Of a stretch of DNA of 64,000 nucleotides, positions 46,276 through 57,900 are shown in pieces. A program made the position numbers and the translations under genes. Each line of letters opens with the position of its first letter. The stretch's first letter is position 1. Location: contig CABFPE010000528.1 of the NCBI GenBank assembly GCA_900660155.1, positions 470,288-534,287 on the forward strand, given 5' to 3'. Below the pieces are notes generated by a model. That model was not told the origin of the DNA. It searched no databases and worked only from the letters and a program-made list of their open reading frames with translations. This DNA comes from Hofstenia miamia (Eukaryota > Xenacoelomorpha > Acoela > Hofsteniidae).

Positions 46276-48018
46276 TCAGCACAAAATACGTTAATTGTTT
46301 TAGACAATTATGCTTAATGTTTAAAGGAGATAGAAGACTTACAAAATATCCTCCAAAAGCATTGGGAATATGGATTAAACAATTTTAACAAGGTCTCATC
46401 AATTTCAAAAATCTCGTCCCGGGCCCATTTTGGCTAAAAATTTTCATCCTGGATCCGCTCTGTCGCTTCTTGCCTTATATTCCGTTCCGTTTCAAAAATA
46501 GGAATATGTGTGATATATGGCGCTATAACAGTAATCAGGCACAAGGCTACATTTTTTCATCATAATTTTTACACAATTTCAAATAAAGAAAATAATTTTA
46601 GAAATATTTAAGACTACTAACACCTTGATTTCACAGGACAATTTCTTTATCCATTGCTGGCCTGTAAATGTGAATTCACATTAATCTTTTGAAGTATGGA
46701 ATACTTCGTGCAATAGTCTTAGTAAGTTGTCCTAAAAATCTCCAGGCCGATTGTAAGAGTCATAACTACACTTTATTTATTTCTAGAAACAGACTTTTCC
46801 CACACAACTACCCATTTCTAGAGAATATATCGATAAAAATGTTCTGTTGGTAATACACGAATAATTCCTTTTCTGGATTATCCAGACAATGGCCAATCTT
46901 GTATATAAAAATTTTGTAAATGATTGTTTGATTGTACTTTTGCATATTTAAATGAACAAGGCTAAAATTTATCATAGAGTATGTAAACTATTTCTGATTA
47001 ATATAATTTGTTAAAAAATTGCATTTTAATTAAATATTAAAATTCAAATCACAAGTTTCGCGGAATATTCTTAATTGCTTCATAAAATTTATTGCAAATA
47101 CACGTGTATGTAAGTCTTTTGTTTTAGTAAATATACGGTATATACAAGCTATCAAGGAATTGCTTTTAATGCTGGTAGATATCTCTTAACACCATTATGT
47201 ATACCTAAAGATATTTCTTGAAGCTCTAGCACAACATGAGATCAATGGAGAAGGAAAGTCTGAATCTCAAATGGTAAACCCCTTCCTAAAATCCATTCAA
47301 GATGAGGCAATTTACTAACTGTTGTTAATTCTATTCTTAGGGATGTGACACAAGATATATTTCTTAATAATTCCCCATGTGGTGTATGATTTATATTTTG
47401 AAGAAAATTGAATTTCTAAAATCAATAAATTTGAAACAACTAAGCTCTATAAATAAATTATTGAATTTTAAATATAGTAGAAATACGATTTTCGCAAAAG
47501 GTATAATGCATAATTGTGACTCAATGGGTTATTACAAAAATTAAAAAAAATTTTTATGTTGCACAAATAATTTTTGGAGCTGTGAAATGCGATTTTAAGG
47601 ATTGTATGGTGAGAAAAAGAATTAACAATGATGTCAGATAGGTTTAAAATTCTGAATTTGAAGAAAGTGAATTATTGGAAAACCTATTAGGAAAGAAAAC
47701 AGAGGAAAGTATTCGCTAAAAAGATGTGAAATATTTCTAAATCAACGACATTACACACAAATAACAAATTATGCATGTATAAATTAATGCATAGAATATT
47801 ACAATATGAACAGAGATTATAAATATATGTATTGCTAGGATCTAATAATATTATTATTACATACATTAAACTGGATTTAAGAAATTTAAGAAAACGCTTT
47901 TCACTGCAAAGCAGTGAGGGCACCTGCCCTCCACTTGCGCCGCCACAGCTGAAAAGCTTAAAATTTGGAGTTTTTTCGAATTGCAATGTTTTGTAAATGT
48001 GAATTCAATTTAGCTTAA

Positions 48019-49857
48019 CACTAGAAATACCAGTTTCATTCAACCCTCCAAATAGCAAATGAGTCAAAACTGACTCCTACTGAAATGAACTATAAAATGA
48101 TAGAAAAACAAGTTTTAGTTAATATCAAATCCATTCGCAAAATGAATAAAACATGATTAACACAAAAAGAAAAAACGAAAATAAAATTTAAACGGACAAT
48201 CAACAATTAGAACACTTTGGCATTTCTAAGTTTCTCAATGCTTTTGCTACATTGCCCACAAACTGGCAGTCTGCAATAACTACATATGCATGAAGTCATG
48301 TTTTTGCACCCATTGAAAGCATTTTGGCAGTGCTTTTGTTTCGGAAGCATTGGGTGAGGTACTGCTAAACTATCTGTTAGTCTTTGAAACTCAGCAGATC
48401 TTGTGTGCGTGGGTTCTTTAACACACTTTAACTGTTTGATCAAGTTAAAGATAAAGTCTCTGTGTAATTTTTTTTAAAATTATGTGGGCGTTTATTGCCG
48501 ATAAGTCCAAGCATTGCACCAGACGGCTACAGGCCATCTTCTCGTCGTTGCTTTTGTAGAATAAAACCTTGACATTTGATCAACACAATCGAGGCCACAT
48601 TTATTGGCATTATAAAATTCTATTTTGATTTTGGGATAGTGAATGATCACTATGCATGGACGAAAGAAGGATGACATTTTTATTTGTTTTTGCCTGATAA
48701 GTTACATCCATACACTTTGCATTACTGTAATGGAAAAACTTTACTCGTGCAAATAATATTTTTTTCTCATTTCATCAGATACCTCTTTTTTGGATTTTCT
48801 TAATGTACCCACGTAAGATAATTTTTTGGCTAAGAGTTTTTCAACTAAACTCACACTTGTTAAAAAAATGTCAGACCAGTCATTGTTTAAACCTGGACCA
48901 ATTCCAAAATCAGGCACCAACTCAATTTCCACTAAAACTTCTTGTTGCAAGACAGATGGGTCTGGTAAATATGGCATAAATGTTACCCATTTGCAACTTC
49001 CATTATAAACTAAAAATTTCTAAACCATAGTATGTCTGGTTTTTTTGGCATATTTTGATGCGCAATTTGATGCAAACCGCTCAAATACTTATCGAATATG
49101 AATGAACCTATCTGAAGAGTGTAAAGACGGGCGTGTTTTTATGTCAAATCGCAAAATTTTGGAAATTTTATTGAATTCATTGTGACTCATTACATTTTAG
49201 AAAAGCGAAATTCCATATTGATTGCTCCAGAGTGCATTAATCAAAATATTGCGATTATACAAACCCCGGGCATATTGCAGACCAATATATTTTTCTAGCA
49301 TGTTGCGAGACAATCGCTACTCCATATTTGACATTTCAGCAAAATGATTACTACATTGAACAATTTTGTCGAGAATATTACTACCTACAGACTCGCTCCA
49401 TGCATCTAATTCTGTTGCAACGAGATGTTTTACAAGTGCTTTTACAATATAAGTTTAATATCTTGCAAAAGTTGTAGTGCTGCATGAGCTGATACTCTCA
49501 ATTGTCTACCAGGAACATCAGATCTGGAAAAATAAGCAGATGTTTTTTATCCAAATTAAAAGTAATCTAAAATATTGCAAATGTTAATAGTAACGTTGTA
49601 AGCTAATAAAATAATTTTAAAATTCGACGTAATTGGTTAAAAAATATGGAGTCAATTTTGACTCATTTGGTACTTAAAGGGTAATGCTGTTTAAAATTTT
49701 TCAAATCGCTTATCAGAATTTGAAACTACGCCTACATAATTGACATACTAATAGGGCGAAAGTAATAAATTATTGTCGGGTTCTGGCCTCTAATTTTTAA
49801 TTCATCAACTTGAAAATTGGAATTTGAGTCAAAATTGACTCAATGGTACTTCTGGTG
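48019..49857 (-). mobile_element. piggyBac-like transposon, complete ends
   Basis: Flanked by TTAA on both sides (48015-48018 and 49858-49861), the diagnostic piggyBac target duplication. Ends CACTAGAAATACC and GGTACTTCTGGTG form a short inverted repeat. Palindromic subterminal motifs GAGTCAAAACTGACTC (about 48060) and GAGTCAAAATTGACTC (about 49826), with another near 49651, are likely transposase-binding sites. The element is 1839 bp and carries a decayed transposase. Confidence 0.92.
48207..49560 (-). pseudogene. piggyBac transposase, decayed
   Basis: In order on the minus strand: LVATELDAWSES and RNILINALWSNQYG with MSHNEFNKISKILRFD (about 49100-49430), the family's N-terminal helical part. 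Next comes DIFLTSVSLVEKLLAKKLSY with VGTLRKSKKE (48741-48977, usually NWFTS...VGT.R.NK). Then NKCGLDCVDQMSRFYSTK and TRRWPVAVWCN (48492-48677, usually K.GVD..DQM...Y...R.T.RWP). Last is a cysteine-rich tail CSYCRLPVCGQC (48207-48443). The first DDD region between the N-terminal part and DIFLTS is eroded. At least three frame breaks. Confidence 0.88.
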
Positions 49858-49989
49858 TTAAGAAATTGCACTTGGTTCTAGCTTGTATGCTAAACATTAT
49901 ATTTTGTAGTTCAATAGTAGTCGGAATGAGTCAATCATCTTACTATGATGCAAGCTTGCAAACGAAGGAGCCACTATCAGAAAGTATTT

Positions 49990-52048
49990 ATATTGTCTGA
50001 TTTCAATATCTCAGATCATAAACTAAAAAAGATTCTCAAGAAAGATTATGAGTTTATGAAAACTAGTAGAATCTATAGATTACGTTTTTGAATAAGGAAT
50101 TTAAAAGTTTTCCAGAATAATATTGAAGAAAATAATACTTCTTCTACTAATTGACAATTTTTAAAATGTTTGTACATGTATTTTCAGACTATAATAAGCT
50201 TAGATCAACGTCTAAGTCGCTTTTCATGCTTAATATCTCACAATTGCAAAAATTGTTATTTTAACAGAAACTTGGCTTGATGTTTCTATAGCGGAAGCAT
50301 TCTTCGAAGCAGCCAGAAGTGATCTATTAACTTTAAAGAACTTGGTGGCTGTTTAGATTTTTGTAGCAGCAATGTTAGTCACTTCACAATGAATTATGAC
50401 TGTCAATATGAATTTACTTCCTCATTCTCATTATTCGTGTTTACAATCTCCCCCACCAATTTCAGACCTGATGCTTATACAGTTTCTTCAGAATTCTGCT
50501 AATTTCTTTTATTATACTCTATTTCTGATCATTATGATCATGTCATTCTCTATAGTTATCTAAATTTACGCGTTGCTTATTGGGAATCCATGTCATCACC
50601 TCATGAGTTCAATAACACCGTACTGGATAAACTGGTTAAATTTAATCCTATCCAACTGATTGATCTTCCTACTAATGTTAGCTGTAACATTCTTGATGTT
50701 ATTATGTTGAACTCTGAAAACCTTGAAAATTACGATTGCAAGTAGTCGTTTCTAGAATTGCATCGATATCCAATGCAGAACCAAATTTTAACGTTTCAAA
50801 ATATGATCCAATATATGATAAGACTCCAGTTTTGTCAGATTCTCAAGTGAATTTTAAAGATTTCTCTCTAGCATTGAGAACTTCGTTATTAGCCTTTGAT
50901 ATCCCACTTGATAATCCCAACTATGAAAGTGAATGGCATGATAAACTTTTTTCTAGAATTTGTAAGTTTGTGCCAAGAAAGCGACTGAAACGATTTTGTC
51001 CACCTAACTTTTTGAATTAACATCCTGTTCATTTGTAGAACAAGGCTAATGCTGCCAAACGCTTATATGATTAAATTTTTAGTTTAACCCATTTTATAAC
51101 CAGATTTTTGCTTTCATTGCTGAAGGTTTACTCTTCAATTGAATTAGATAATGTATTGTTTGGAATCACATTCTGACAGCAATATTAATCAATGTTATAG
51201 ACTACTTCAAGCGTTCTCCTCTTTAAACTATCCTCGTCCAATTGTTCTCAATATTTTTCCTGCCAATGGTGACACTGAAGTAGGTGATTTACTTAAAAGT
51301 TTTGATATGTTCGTAGTGTTTTAAACTCCGGCTGAAGCAATCACATCAATTATATTTGATCCAAATTCACTTTCTCACATTTCTTTCAATATAAACGATG
51401 TTGAAAAAGCAGTCGTCGTTTGCAAACCAAATGGTTGTAGCCTAATAACCTACACGGATTCCTTCAACACGTACCTGCTTCTTAACACCTCATGTTGATA
51501 GATTTCTTATTAATTTGTTCTCAATTTTGGAAGTTTACCAATATCTTTCCAATTCATAAATCTGAATCTAAATATGTTTTGTCTAATGATTATCCCATTG
51601 CTTTACTAGCAAAGATATTCTTTACCAGTTAACTCAGAATATACTGACTGATTTACAATTTAGATTTATGCAAAAAGATCCACAATTACTCAAATTAAAA
51701 TTTCATGGACTACATTTATTCCCACTCGATACCAGTAATCCCACTGTTTTCTTGTGTCTTCATTTCCAATAGGCTTTCAATTCGGTTCATATTACTTGCT
51801 TCTGCGTAAACTGCAAGTTTTTAACATTGAAAGCGACTTAATATAGCTGTTATCATTTTTGCATAATAGATATCAGGGATAAGAAATAAATAAATGCACA
51901 TAACAATGGAACAATGGAAATTAGTGACAAGTGATGTAGAACAAGTTTCAGCGCTTGGCCCTCTATTATTTGTCCTTTCCATAAACGACATTCGCGTTAA
52001 CTGTTTTCGAACCATACCTTATTTTGAAGATGATGTGAAGCTTGTTAG

Positions 52049-52049
<1 letters not shown>
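49990..52049 (+). pseudogene. LINE fragment: endonuclease and reverse transcriptase
   Basis: Pieces in order: VILTETWLDVSIAE (about 50245-50290, endonuclease); PIQLIDLPTNVSCNILDVIM (about 50640-50720, end of the endonuclease); a linker (50736-51020, VNFKDFSLALRTSLLAFDIP); SFNINDVEKAVVVCKPNG (about 51380-51440); and SALGPLLFVLSINDI with PYFEDDVKLV (about 51945-52045, reverse transcriptase with an altered YADD box). The wording fits the CR1/L2/Jockey group. Many stops and frameshifts are present. It ends in the (TA)n tract and N at 52099. It is a separate copy from the 37.8-kb fragment. Confidence 0.8.
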
Positions 52050-52098
<49 letters not shown>

Positions 52099-52101
52099 NA
52101 A

Positions 52102-52463
52102 GACAATCATTAAAATCTTTAACAAATGTTTGTATTGAATATGCTTGACAGTATCTCAAAGATAGTGGTCTGCTCTTTGCTGGGCTTGTGTTGGTTTAAA
52201 CAGCAATGTTTCAACTGCTTAGCAATAAAAAATTTATTTTTCATATAAAAGTAATGCTAAAACAACGTTGTTACGACCTCAAAATATTGCTGTTTCATTC
52301 ATAAAAAACAACCAAAAAGCAACCTAATGTGACGTTGTTGAAGCAACGTTGTTTTGACCAATGAAATGCTACCATTTCGACGTTAAAACAACGTTGTTTT
52401 TGACACATAAAACAATTCACATAACCCAAAACAACGTTGTTTAGCCCTTAAATTGTTATCTGA

Positions 52464-52499
<36 letters not shown>

Positions 52500-52861
52500 T
52501 CAGATAACAATTTAAGGGCTAAACAACGTTGTTTTGGGTTATGTGAATTGTTTTATGTGTCAAAAACAACGTTGTTTTAACGTCGAAATGGTAGCATTTC
52601 ATTGGTCAAAACAACGTTGCTTCAACAACGTCACATTAGGTTGCTTTTTGGTTGTTTTTTATGAATGAAACAGCAATATTTTGAGGTCGTAACAACGTTG
52701 TTTTAGCATTACTTTTATATGAAAAATAAATTTTTTATTGCTAAGCAGTTGAAACATTGCTGTTTAAACCAACACAAGCCCAGCAAAGAGCAGACCACTA
52801 TCTTTGAGATACTGTCAAGCATATTCAATACAAACATTTGTTAAAGATTTTAATGATTGTC
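52102..52861. repeat. perfect palindrome, 380-nt arms
   Basis: The arms 52102-52481 and 52482-52861 are reverse complements with no mismatch found by eye, symmetric about a (TA)n tract. The right arm is the first part of the 52499-53289 element. The left arm is an inverted copy of it ending 2 bases after the N at 52099. Perfect identity contrasts with the divergence of other repeats here, so it is either a very recent event or a hairpin-type assembly artefact. Confidence 0.95.
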
Positions 52862-53287
52862 CTGTATATAAATGATAACAATGAGCATAAAAATCTGCCA
52901 AATTTAACAAAAATAATCTAAAATTTAGCACAATTTTGAAATAGTACTTTTTTAAGTCGTGAAATATCTCTTCAGCTCAATTGTAACTTATGTTATTTCA
53001 CAGTCAATATCAAGGTGTCCAAATATTCATGAATAAATTATTTTGAAAATTCACTTATCTGGTATATTATAATTTTTCACAAATTAAAAATTTCAAAAAA
53101 GGTTTTGCAAATCATTTTTTATATAAAAGGATCTAGTAATAAAAATAACAAAGTGAGCTTTAATTACAAGCATCTTCTCGCTGATTATTTTTTACTAAAG
53201 TTGTTATTATTATGTAAATGGTTGCTGGAACAACCATAAGTATGAAACAACTATAAACAACGTAAAAACAGCCAAAATTGTTATCTG

Positions 53288-53289
<2 letters not shown>
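52499..53289 (+). mobile_element. non-autonomous element with AACAACGTTGTT arrays
   Basis: Ends CTCAGATAACAATTT and AAATTGTTATCTGGG, each next to a TA dinucleotide within a TA microsatellite. The left part carries about six copies of the 12-bp palindrome AACAACGTTGTT or close variants (52527-52695). The right part carries degenerate forms (about 53205-53270, GGTTGCTGGAACAACC). The core is homologous to that of 32505-33357. No protein is encoded; presumably mobilised by an unidentified transposase with TA-type target preference. Confidence 0.82.
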
Positions 53290-53319
<30 letters not shown>

Positions 53320-53322
<3 letters not shown>

Positions 53323-54035
53323 GGTGTTTCAGAAATCTTGGGAACAACGATTTTTAATCACTCAAAAACTATTAGGAGTTGAAAAATAAAATTGGTGCCG
53401 TTGGGAAGGTTAAAATTTCAAATTATGTGAGGAATCTTAAAAGTTGCTAGATATGAGCATCATTTGTCACACGGCAAGCATTTAGTCGATAGTCCATTTC
53501 CTACCAAACGCGTTCCAGCATCTCGACGTTAATGGATCCCACAACTGCCATTACTCGAGCCTTTAGTTCGTCAATTTCTCTTGAAAAGGCGGCATATAAA
53601 TTGGTCCTTGACAAAGCCCCAAAGAAAAAAGTCACACGGGGTAAGATCTAGAGAATTCGGAGGCCAGGACATGGGAACGTCATCTCCTCGCGCAGATCTT
53701 CAAATCCATCTACCAGACAGCCTTGTGGTAAGAAACTTCCTTACTCTAAGACTCCAGTGTGGTGGTCATCATCTCGTTGAAAAATGAAGTCATCAGATTC
53801 TTCTTCTTCCAACTGAGCCATTAACCAGTGTTCCAGCATGTTGAGATAGGATTCACCAGGGATAGTTGCCTCTTCAAAGAAGAACGGTCCATAGACATCT
53901 TTGTTGGAAATTGCTTTAAAATTATCAAAACCTTGTTTACAAAAGCTTTAAAATGGCACCAGTTTCACTTTTCTACCTGGAATAGTTCATGAGATATACT
54001 CATTTGTAATGTTCCCAAGAATTTGAAACACCTTG
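53320..54035 (-). mobile_element. mariner-like element, decayed, TA target duplication
   Basis: Ends CAGGGTGTTTCAGAAATCTT and the inverse (AAGAATTTGAAACACCTTG) form a roughly 25-bp inverted repeat, with TA directly outside both. The minus strand reads ATIPGESYLNMLEHWLMAQL, FIFQRDDDHH and LDLTPCDFFLWGFVKD, the mariner blocks leading to the final catalytic Asp. Only about 716 bp remains, so the N-terminal half is deleted, and several frame breaks are present. Confidence 0.85.
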
Positions 54036-54169
54036 TATATACTGTAATATATATATATATAAAATTGAACTAATAACATTTAACTGGTTAAATTCATACT
54101 AATTGTTTTTGCGTAAACATTGCTAAAATATATCGTTTAGATACCGAAACGGATTTTTTAAATATATAA

Positions 54170-54757
54170 ATGAATCGAGAATTGCTTACTGGAATTACTG
54201 TTATTTGGCTATTCAAAATTCATCATAGGGTAGCTATTAGATGTCATACAAGCAAATATGTGGCCAGCGGTTGTGAAATCCAAATAGAAGATGGGATGAA
54301 ATAATGCGTACTTGAACACGACGAAATCAGTACACCATTTTATTTTAGGCTAAGAGGAACAAATATTTCCTGCGAAGATGAATGCTTGCGGCATACGCAT
54401 TATCGTGATGACCTTCGAAGACCTTTAAGAAATATACTCTGCTGTAATACTGAATTTTGCAATAGGCACTCGATTATGCACAGTTTAATAAATTGCACAG
54501 AGGCATACTCATTTTGCAAAATTACCAATAAACAATTTACTAGACTGTATTCCTCATGTATTACTGAAGGAGAATGGCCCTGGCAAACATATTCAGGTGA
54601 TGTTTACAGAAGATGTCCTGAATTTTGTTGGCAACTTAAACCAGAAAAAAGACCAAAATACTACTGTTGCCAAGGACAAAATTGCAACGCCAATAGAAAC
54701 ATCAAAAGTTGTCAAACTATAGTTGAAGATTATCTTAAACAATTACCTTGTCTGTGA
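54170..54757 (+). pseudogene. secreted two-domain Ly6/uPAR-type (three-finger) protein, one in-frame stop
   Basis: From the ATG at 54170 the frame encodes a short signal-peptide-like segment (LLTGITVIWLF), then two three-finger domains. Domain 1 runs RCHTS...GC...CV...CEDEC...CCNTEFCN. Domain 2 runs NCTEAYSFC...SSCI...CPEFC...CCQGQNCN. Both end in the diagnostic CC....CN. A single TAA at 54302-54304 (codon 45) interrupts domain 1; everything else stays open to the stop at 54755. There is no GPI-type hydrophobic tail, so the product would be secreted. No intron is evident. It could be a recent pseudogene, a sequencing error at one base, or a gene whose translation starts downstream. It lies outside the duplicated blocks. 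Confidence 0.72.
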
Positions 54758-54960
54758 AGATTGGCTATTGAAATTTTCCAATTTAATGATGATTTATGAA
54801 ATGAAATATTGTAAATGATTATGCATGCAAGTTATTAATAAAAGATGTAAACTGTTTTGTAAAAATATATATTTCGGTAATGAACATGCTTGAGAAAGTG
54901 GGAAAAGATTGTAAGAATGTAACAGGCTGTAAAGAAGAAGAATGGGAAGGCACCAAGTAG

Positions 54961-57900
54961 AGATAACAAAAACGGGCATTTGTTGTTTAAGCGCACTGGT
55001 ATTCATGAGCAAGTAGTGGTAGCATTGGACCATGTTGGGATAAAGTGTTCAAAATGAATTTGAATTTCTTGTAAAAAGACAATTCAAGCCAAACCTAATT
55101 ATTTTGAAAAAAAACTTTGCTATACCAAAATCACTACCTAGAAGAGTCCTACATCTTTTGCAAGATATTCGACAGTTTTCTTTTAAAAACATAGTCCTCA
55201 TTAAATAGGTAAGACTTAAACTACTTCAGAAATTTGTGCTTCAATCTATGACTAGGCGAACATAAATACAACATAGAAATTTAGGAGAATTGAGATAAAC
55301 AATTTGTAAAATTCCAGATAAATTTTAATTTATTGATCTGATCAATTTTGTTCTGGTGTTTTTTTTGGATTAATTTGAAAATTCGAATGTTATTTAGCAT
55401 AGTGATCAACTTTAGCATAAGTTTGAGGTAAGAACAAATTTGGAAGAAGTCGGGAGGCAGAAGAGGCAGTCGCCCCCCTAAAGTAGGCCTAAACTGGGTA
55501 AGAGTGATTTATATATCTTTAATGAAACTTAGTAGTGAGAATATTAGAATAATGTTAATTCAGTGGATATCTTATTTTTATCAAAGAACAAAATCAGACA
55601 TTTCTCGGCTAAACTTGATTTTAATAAAAGTAGAGTATAATAATAAATAATTTTAATAATGAGAATTACATTTAAAATAATGGCATTCTAAAGCAGCAAA
55701 GTCTGTTTTAAATTTGTTTACTAAATTCAAACTAATGATAAATAAATAAAAATTTTAAAAGAGAAAAACTTAAAAAACAATTTATAAGTTAATTTAAAAA
55801 TGTCGAGAGAATACTATGAAAGCCAATTCGTAATTGTATATCAAAATTTCACTAAGCGCAATAACTACGGCCTGGAAGGTACTTAGGTGGGATATTTACA
55901 AAAAACAAAATATTTGAAGCAAGTTTTTGCTGACATGGGCTTTTGACGGCTCTGAACACTAGGTATAGGGTAAATTTAATCACATTTCAAAAAATTGGAT
56001 TTTTATAATGCAAAAATAGATATTTAACAATTTAAAAAATAAATGAATAAAACAAAATAGAAAAAGTTAAATACTAACACAATCAAATACTATTTTATGC
56101 TAACTTTTTTAAATTTGCCGTGTATGTTGTAAAAATAGATAAATGCCTATTTAAGATACCAACTACTGCTAGCTGTTTATAGGACTTTTTCTTAATGTTA
56201 AGGTTTTGTATTCATTAGTATTGAATGATCATAGGTAGGTTGCTTTGCTGCCTCGTCCATGTTTATATAGGAAGCGTTGAAAATATACGTATGCGCAATT
56301 TTTAAATTCACTAATTACCCAAGGCCTAAAATTTCTTTAATGAAGAAACTGTTTCGAGCAGATACTTTAATCAAAGGCTTCAGAACAAGCAAATTCTGAT
56401 GTGGCAAATTCTAGGAATTCGATTCTATTCCAAAATTCTGAACTTTGTGGAGAGGCACGACCGTCTTCACCAACCATGTTTTAAGCGTTTGGAAAAATCA
56501 CAAAGCCTATAAATATCTTAATATATTTTATAAATGGGATTACTAGTAGTGATAAAGCATGTGCAAATATCTCTAAAAATACAAATAAAAGTGTTTTTCA
56601 TGCATTTGTTTTTAATGAAAAATTACAATATTTTTGCCTTGAAGCTATGTGTATGAATTCACATAAATGTGATTTCAATCATCAATAATCTATTATATAA
56701 AGGGCAAGGTGTTTGTGTTTGTCCGCTAATAACTCAGTAACTTTAAGACCTATTTCATATAATTTTGTAACCTCCATAGACTCCTAAAGGTCTTAGGCAC
56801 ATTTAATCAATGATTTAATTCGTGAGCTAATTATTGATTTAAATGTTCTCATACTTCATTTCTTTATATAATTGGCATTTCATAGTTCCTCTTATTGTTT
56901 AAAAGCGTTCTCAGTTTTACAGCTGTTTTACGGAGAATTTCCCTGTTTGCACAGTTAGCTTAGGGAAAATATGTACGATTAAAATTAATGAAATGTTTGA
57001 ATGCATATAATGCATGTTGTCGTAATCAATAACAACTTTCAATGAGAATTATAAAATTCAATTAAGTGGTAAATTCCAAACAAATATTATCAAAGTCATG
57101 TTCAAGTGTAAAATATTCAATTCTCAATCGCAGTGCATAGTTATTTTCCAGAGTTGCACTGAGGCTGGACGTCAATCAAACAAATCAATAGCATCATAAC
57201 GAAGAACCATAAAGTCAAAGTAAAATTCAAAAGGAACAGATGCAAGGCCCGAATATTGGCAATGGTAAAAAGTCATCACCTATGCCTTGGCCCGTCGACA
57301 TAGACAAAAAAGTTATCAGTGACCCGAGTCTGACCCGACTTGGGAAAAACTTTGATTTGAACCATTCTTTTTTTACATATCTAAAAACGTCCAAAATTGA
57401 TATTAAAAAATGTAAAATTAAAATGACCCTTTTTTGCAATCTAATCAATCGTGCTAATAATAATGAATAAAATCTAATATAAATCCGATCATTTAGCCTC
57501 TACATTGAAATTAATTAGACAGTGTGTGAAAATGAAATAATTGTTTGAGTTAGTGTCAAAGTTTATTCTTTGACCAGATATGGATGTCGATCAAGCCTTA
57601 TGAACCACGACTGGGCACGTGGCTTGACAGTAATTAATGTCATGTCTCATGACCATAGATGGACGCGGGTGTATTTTTTATGACTGCATTGCACTGCAAT
57701 CGCAGTGAGTGAGCCCCCAACCGCACCCGCATGTCTGTTTTTTAATATGTGATCAGCACTAAACGTACTATTCTTACAATTTTTTATTCAATTTTGTGTG
57801 ACAGCAAAATAGTATCATTCACAACCAATAATTTTGAAAATGAAGTATTTCAAAAAAACGCATTCTTTTGAAATAAAATGCTTACATTGCTCCTTGTAAG

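Noticed and set aside
46194-46388. Complete small gene
   Set aside because: Open only downstream of a splice-acceptor-like site and duplicated upstream; at most an exon, so listed as an exon-like repeat.
54794-55033. Open frames near the palindrome edge in both arms (also 37535-37774)
   Set aside because: They lie on opposite strands of the same duplicated sequence and carry no motif; chance frames.
57240-57470. Open frame (GNGKKSSPMPWPVDIDKKV) partly conserved in the left arm
   Set aside because: It breaks in the left arm, has no known domain, and arm similarity is expected from duplication alone.
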